The position numbers were made by a program, and so were the translations under genes. A model generated the notes under the pieces. That model did no database searches and had not been told where the DNA came from. It was given only the letters and a program-made list of their open reading frames with translations. This document shows positions 63,830-64,000 of a stretch of 64,000 nt of DNA, one piece after another (position 1 is the stretch's first letter; every line of letters starts with the position of its first letter). Origin of the DNA: Proteinivorax hydrogeniformans (lineage in GTDB: Bacteria; Bacillota; Proteinivoracia; Proteinivoracales; Proteinivoracaceae); contig NZ_CP159485.1 of NCBI RefSeq assembly GCF_040515995.1, positions 434,001 through 498,000 of the forward strand. Reading direction: 5' to 3'.

Positions 63830-64000
63830 ATGCAAGAAGGTCAGTTAGAAAAAATAGTGACAGAGTTGTCAGCCCTTCAGCCACAATACCTTAAAGGGAC
63901 TGGAAAAGTAACAAAAGTTCATTTAAAAAGCGGCAAGCATTTAACTATAAAATGCAAACCAGAAACGGTTGTCACCAACATAGCCGGATATCTAGGCACC
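63830..64000 (+). CDS. Putative SOS-controlled gene (3' end cut by window)
   Basis: 57 codons are visible (MQEGQLEKIVTELSALQPQY, then KVTKVHLKSGKHLTIKCKPE). Not recognised. The ATG at 63830 is 7 nt after AAAGGAGG; the ATG at 63824 is too close. It is directly behind the LexA-box promoter, so DNA damage should induce it. Confidence 0.75.
   Translation, partial: MQEGQLEKIVTELSALQPQYLKGTGKVTKVHLKSGKHLTIKCKPETVVTNIAGYLGT

Overview
The window looks like chromosomal DNA of a low-GC, endospore-forming, anaerobic Firmicute (class Clostridia). The supporting signs are strong Shine-Dalgarno sites with ATG/GTG/TTG starts, a tricistronic gerA-type spore germination operon plus an orphan gerAB-like gene, a DegS/DegU pair, a c-di-AMP receptor, SAM-I and THF riboswitches, and a rubrerythrin/rubredoxin pair beside yedF. 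Several peptidases (M29, M24, M3/PepF, M20) suggest a peptide-using lifestyle. A Proteinivorax/Anaerobranca-like genus is only a guess.

Layout. 0-5 kb: degV (cut by the window edge), membrane proteins, darA, an M29 aminopeptidase. 5.0-5.4 kb: five tRNAs (Pro, Asp, Thr, Lys, Leu) behind one clear sigma-A promoter. 5.5-8.7 kb: an MMPL/RND transporter with a C-terminal SLBB domain. 9.07-11.48 kb: an IS21-family element with a 7-bp target duplication, inserted in a dispersed repeat. 12.2-13.26 kb: six tandem structured repeats behind an MFS exporter gene that follows an ECF-like sigma factor gene. 16-21 kb: PC4-like protein, M24 peptidase, TraB/GumN lipoprotein, methyltransferase, orphan germination permease. 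21-25 kb: marR plus a heterodimeric ABC exporter. 25.5-28.6 kb: CPBP protease, YfcC transporter, membrane protein with an apparent ATT start. 28.6-31 kb: a repeat block carrying a 716-bp triplication. 31-35 kb: secreted PHP protein, THF-riboswitch folate genes, HAD phosphatase. 35-40 kb: pepF, an IS3-family element with a -1 frameshift signal, small genes. 40-44 kb: gerA operon. 44-47 kb: lipid kinase, yedF, rubrerythrin, rubredoxin-like protein, then a second array of the structured repeat. 47-51.8 kb: M20 peptidase, secreted Ig-like protein, DUF441, QueT, TGS GTPase. 51.8-53.7 kb: repeat block. 53.8-62.2 kb: cardiolipin synthase, SAM riboswitch-metK, degS-degU, small GT-like protein, GAF-GGDEF cyclase, a small sigma factor with DUF1659 and DUF2922 genes. 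62.2-63.6 kb: repeat block separating that cluster from its usual partner yvrJ. 63.78 kb to the end: a LexA-box promoter and the start of an unrecognised gene.

Functional links. marR and the two ABC subunits form an operon with two palindromic operators next to the marR promoter. folT and a stand-alone homologue of a dihydropteroate synthase N-terminal domain sit under one THF riboswitch. Rubrerythrin and the rubredoxin-like protein form an oxidative-stress pair. degS-degU, the diguanylate cyclase and the sigma-factor cluster make 56.8-63.8 kb signalling-rich.

The least expected content is non-coding. (1) Two tandem arrays (12.2-13.26 and 46.69-47.04 kb), in opposite orientation, share a core (CACGTATTA...ATACG) enclosed by stems that differ in sequence yet still pair; several carry A/T tracts like bidirectional terminators. 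(2) A modular family of dispersed intergenic repeats (70-bp and 64-bp hairpins, 11-bp and 8-bp tandem repeats) fills the long gaps and hosts both insertion sequences.
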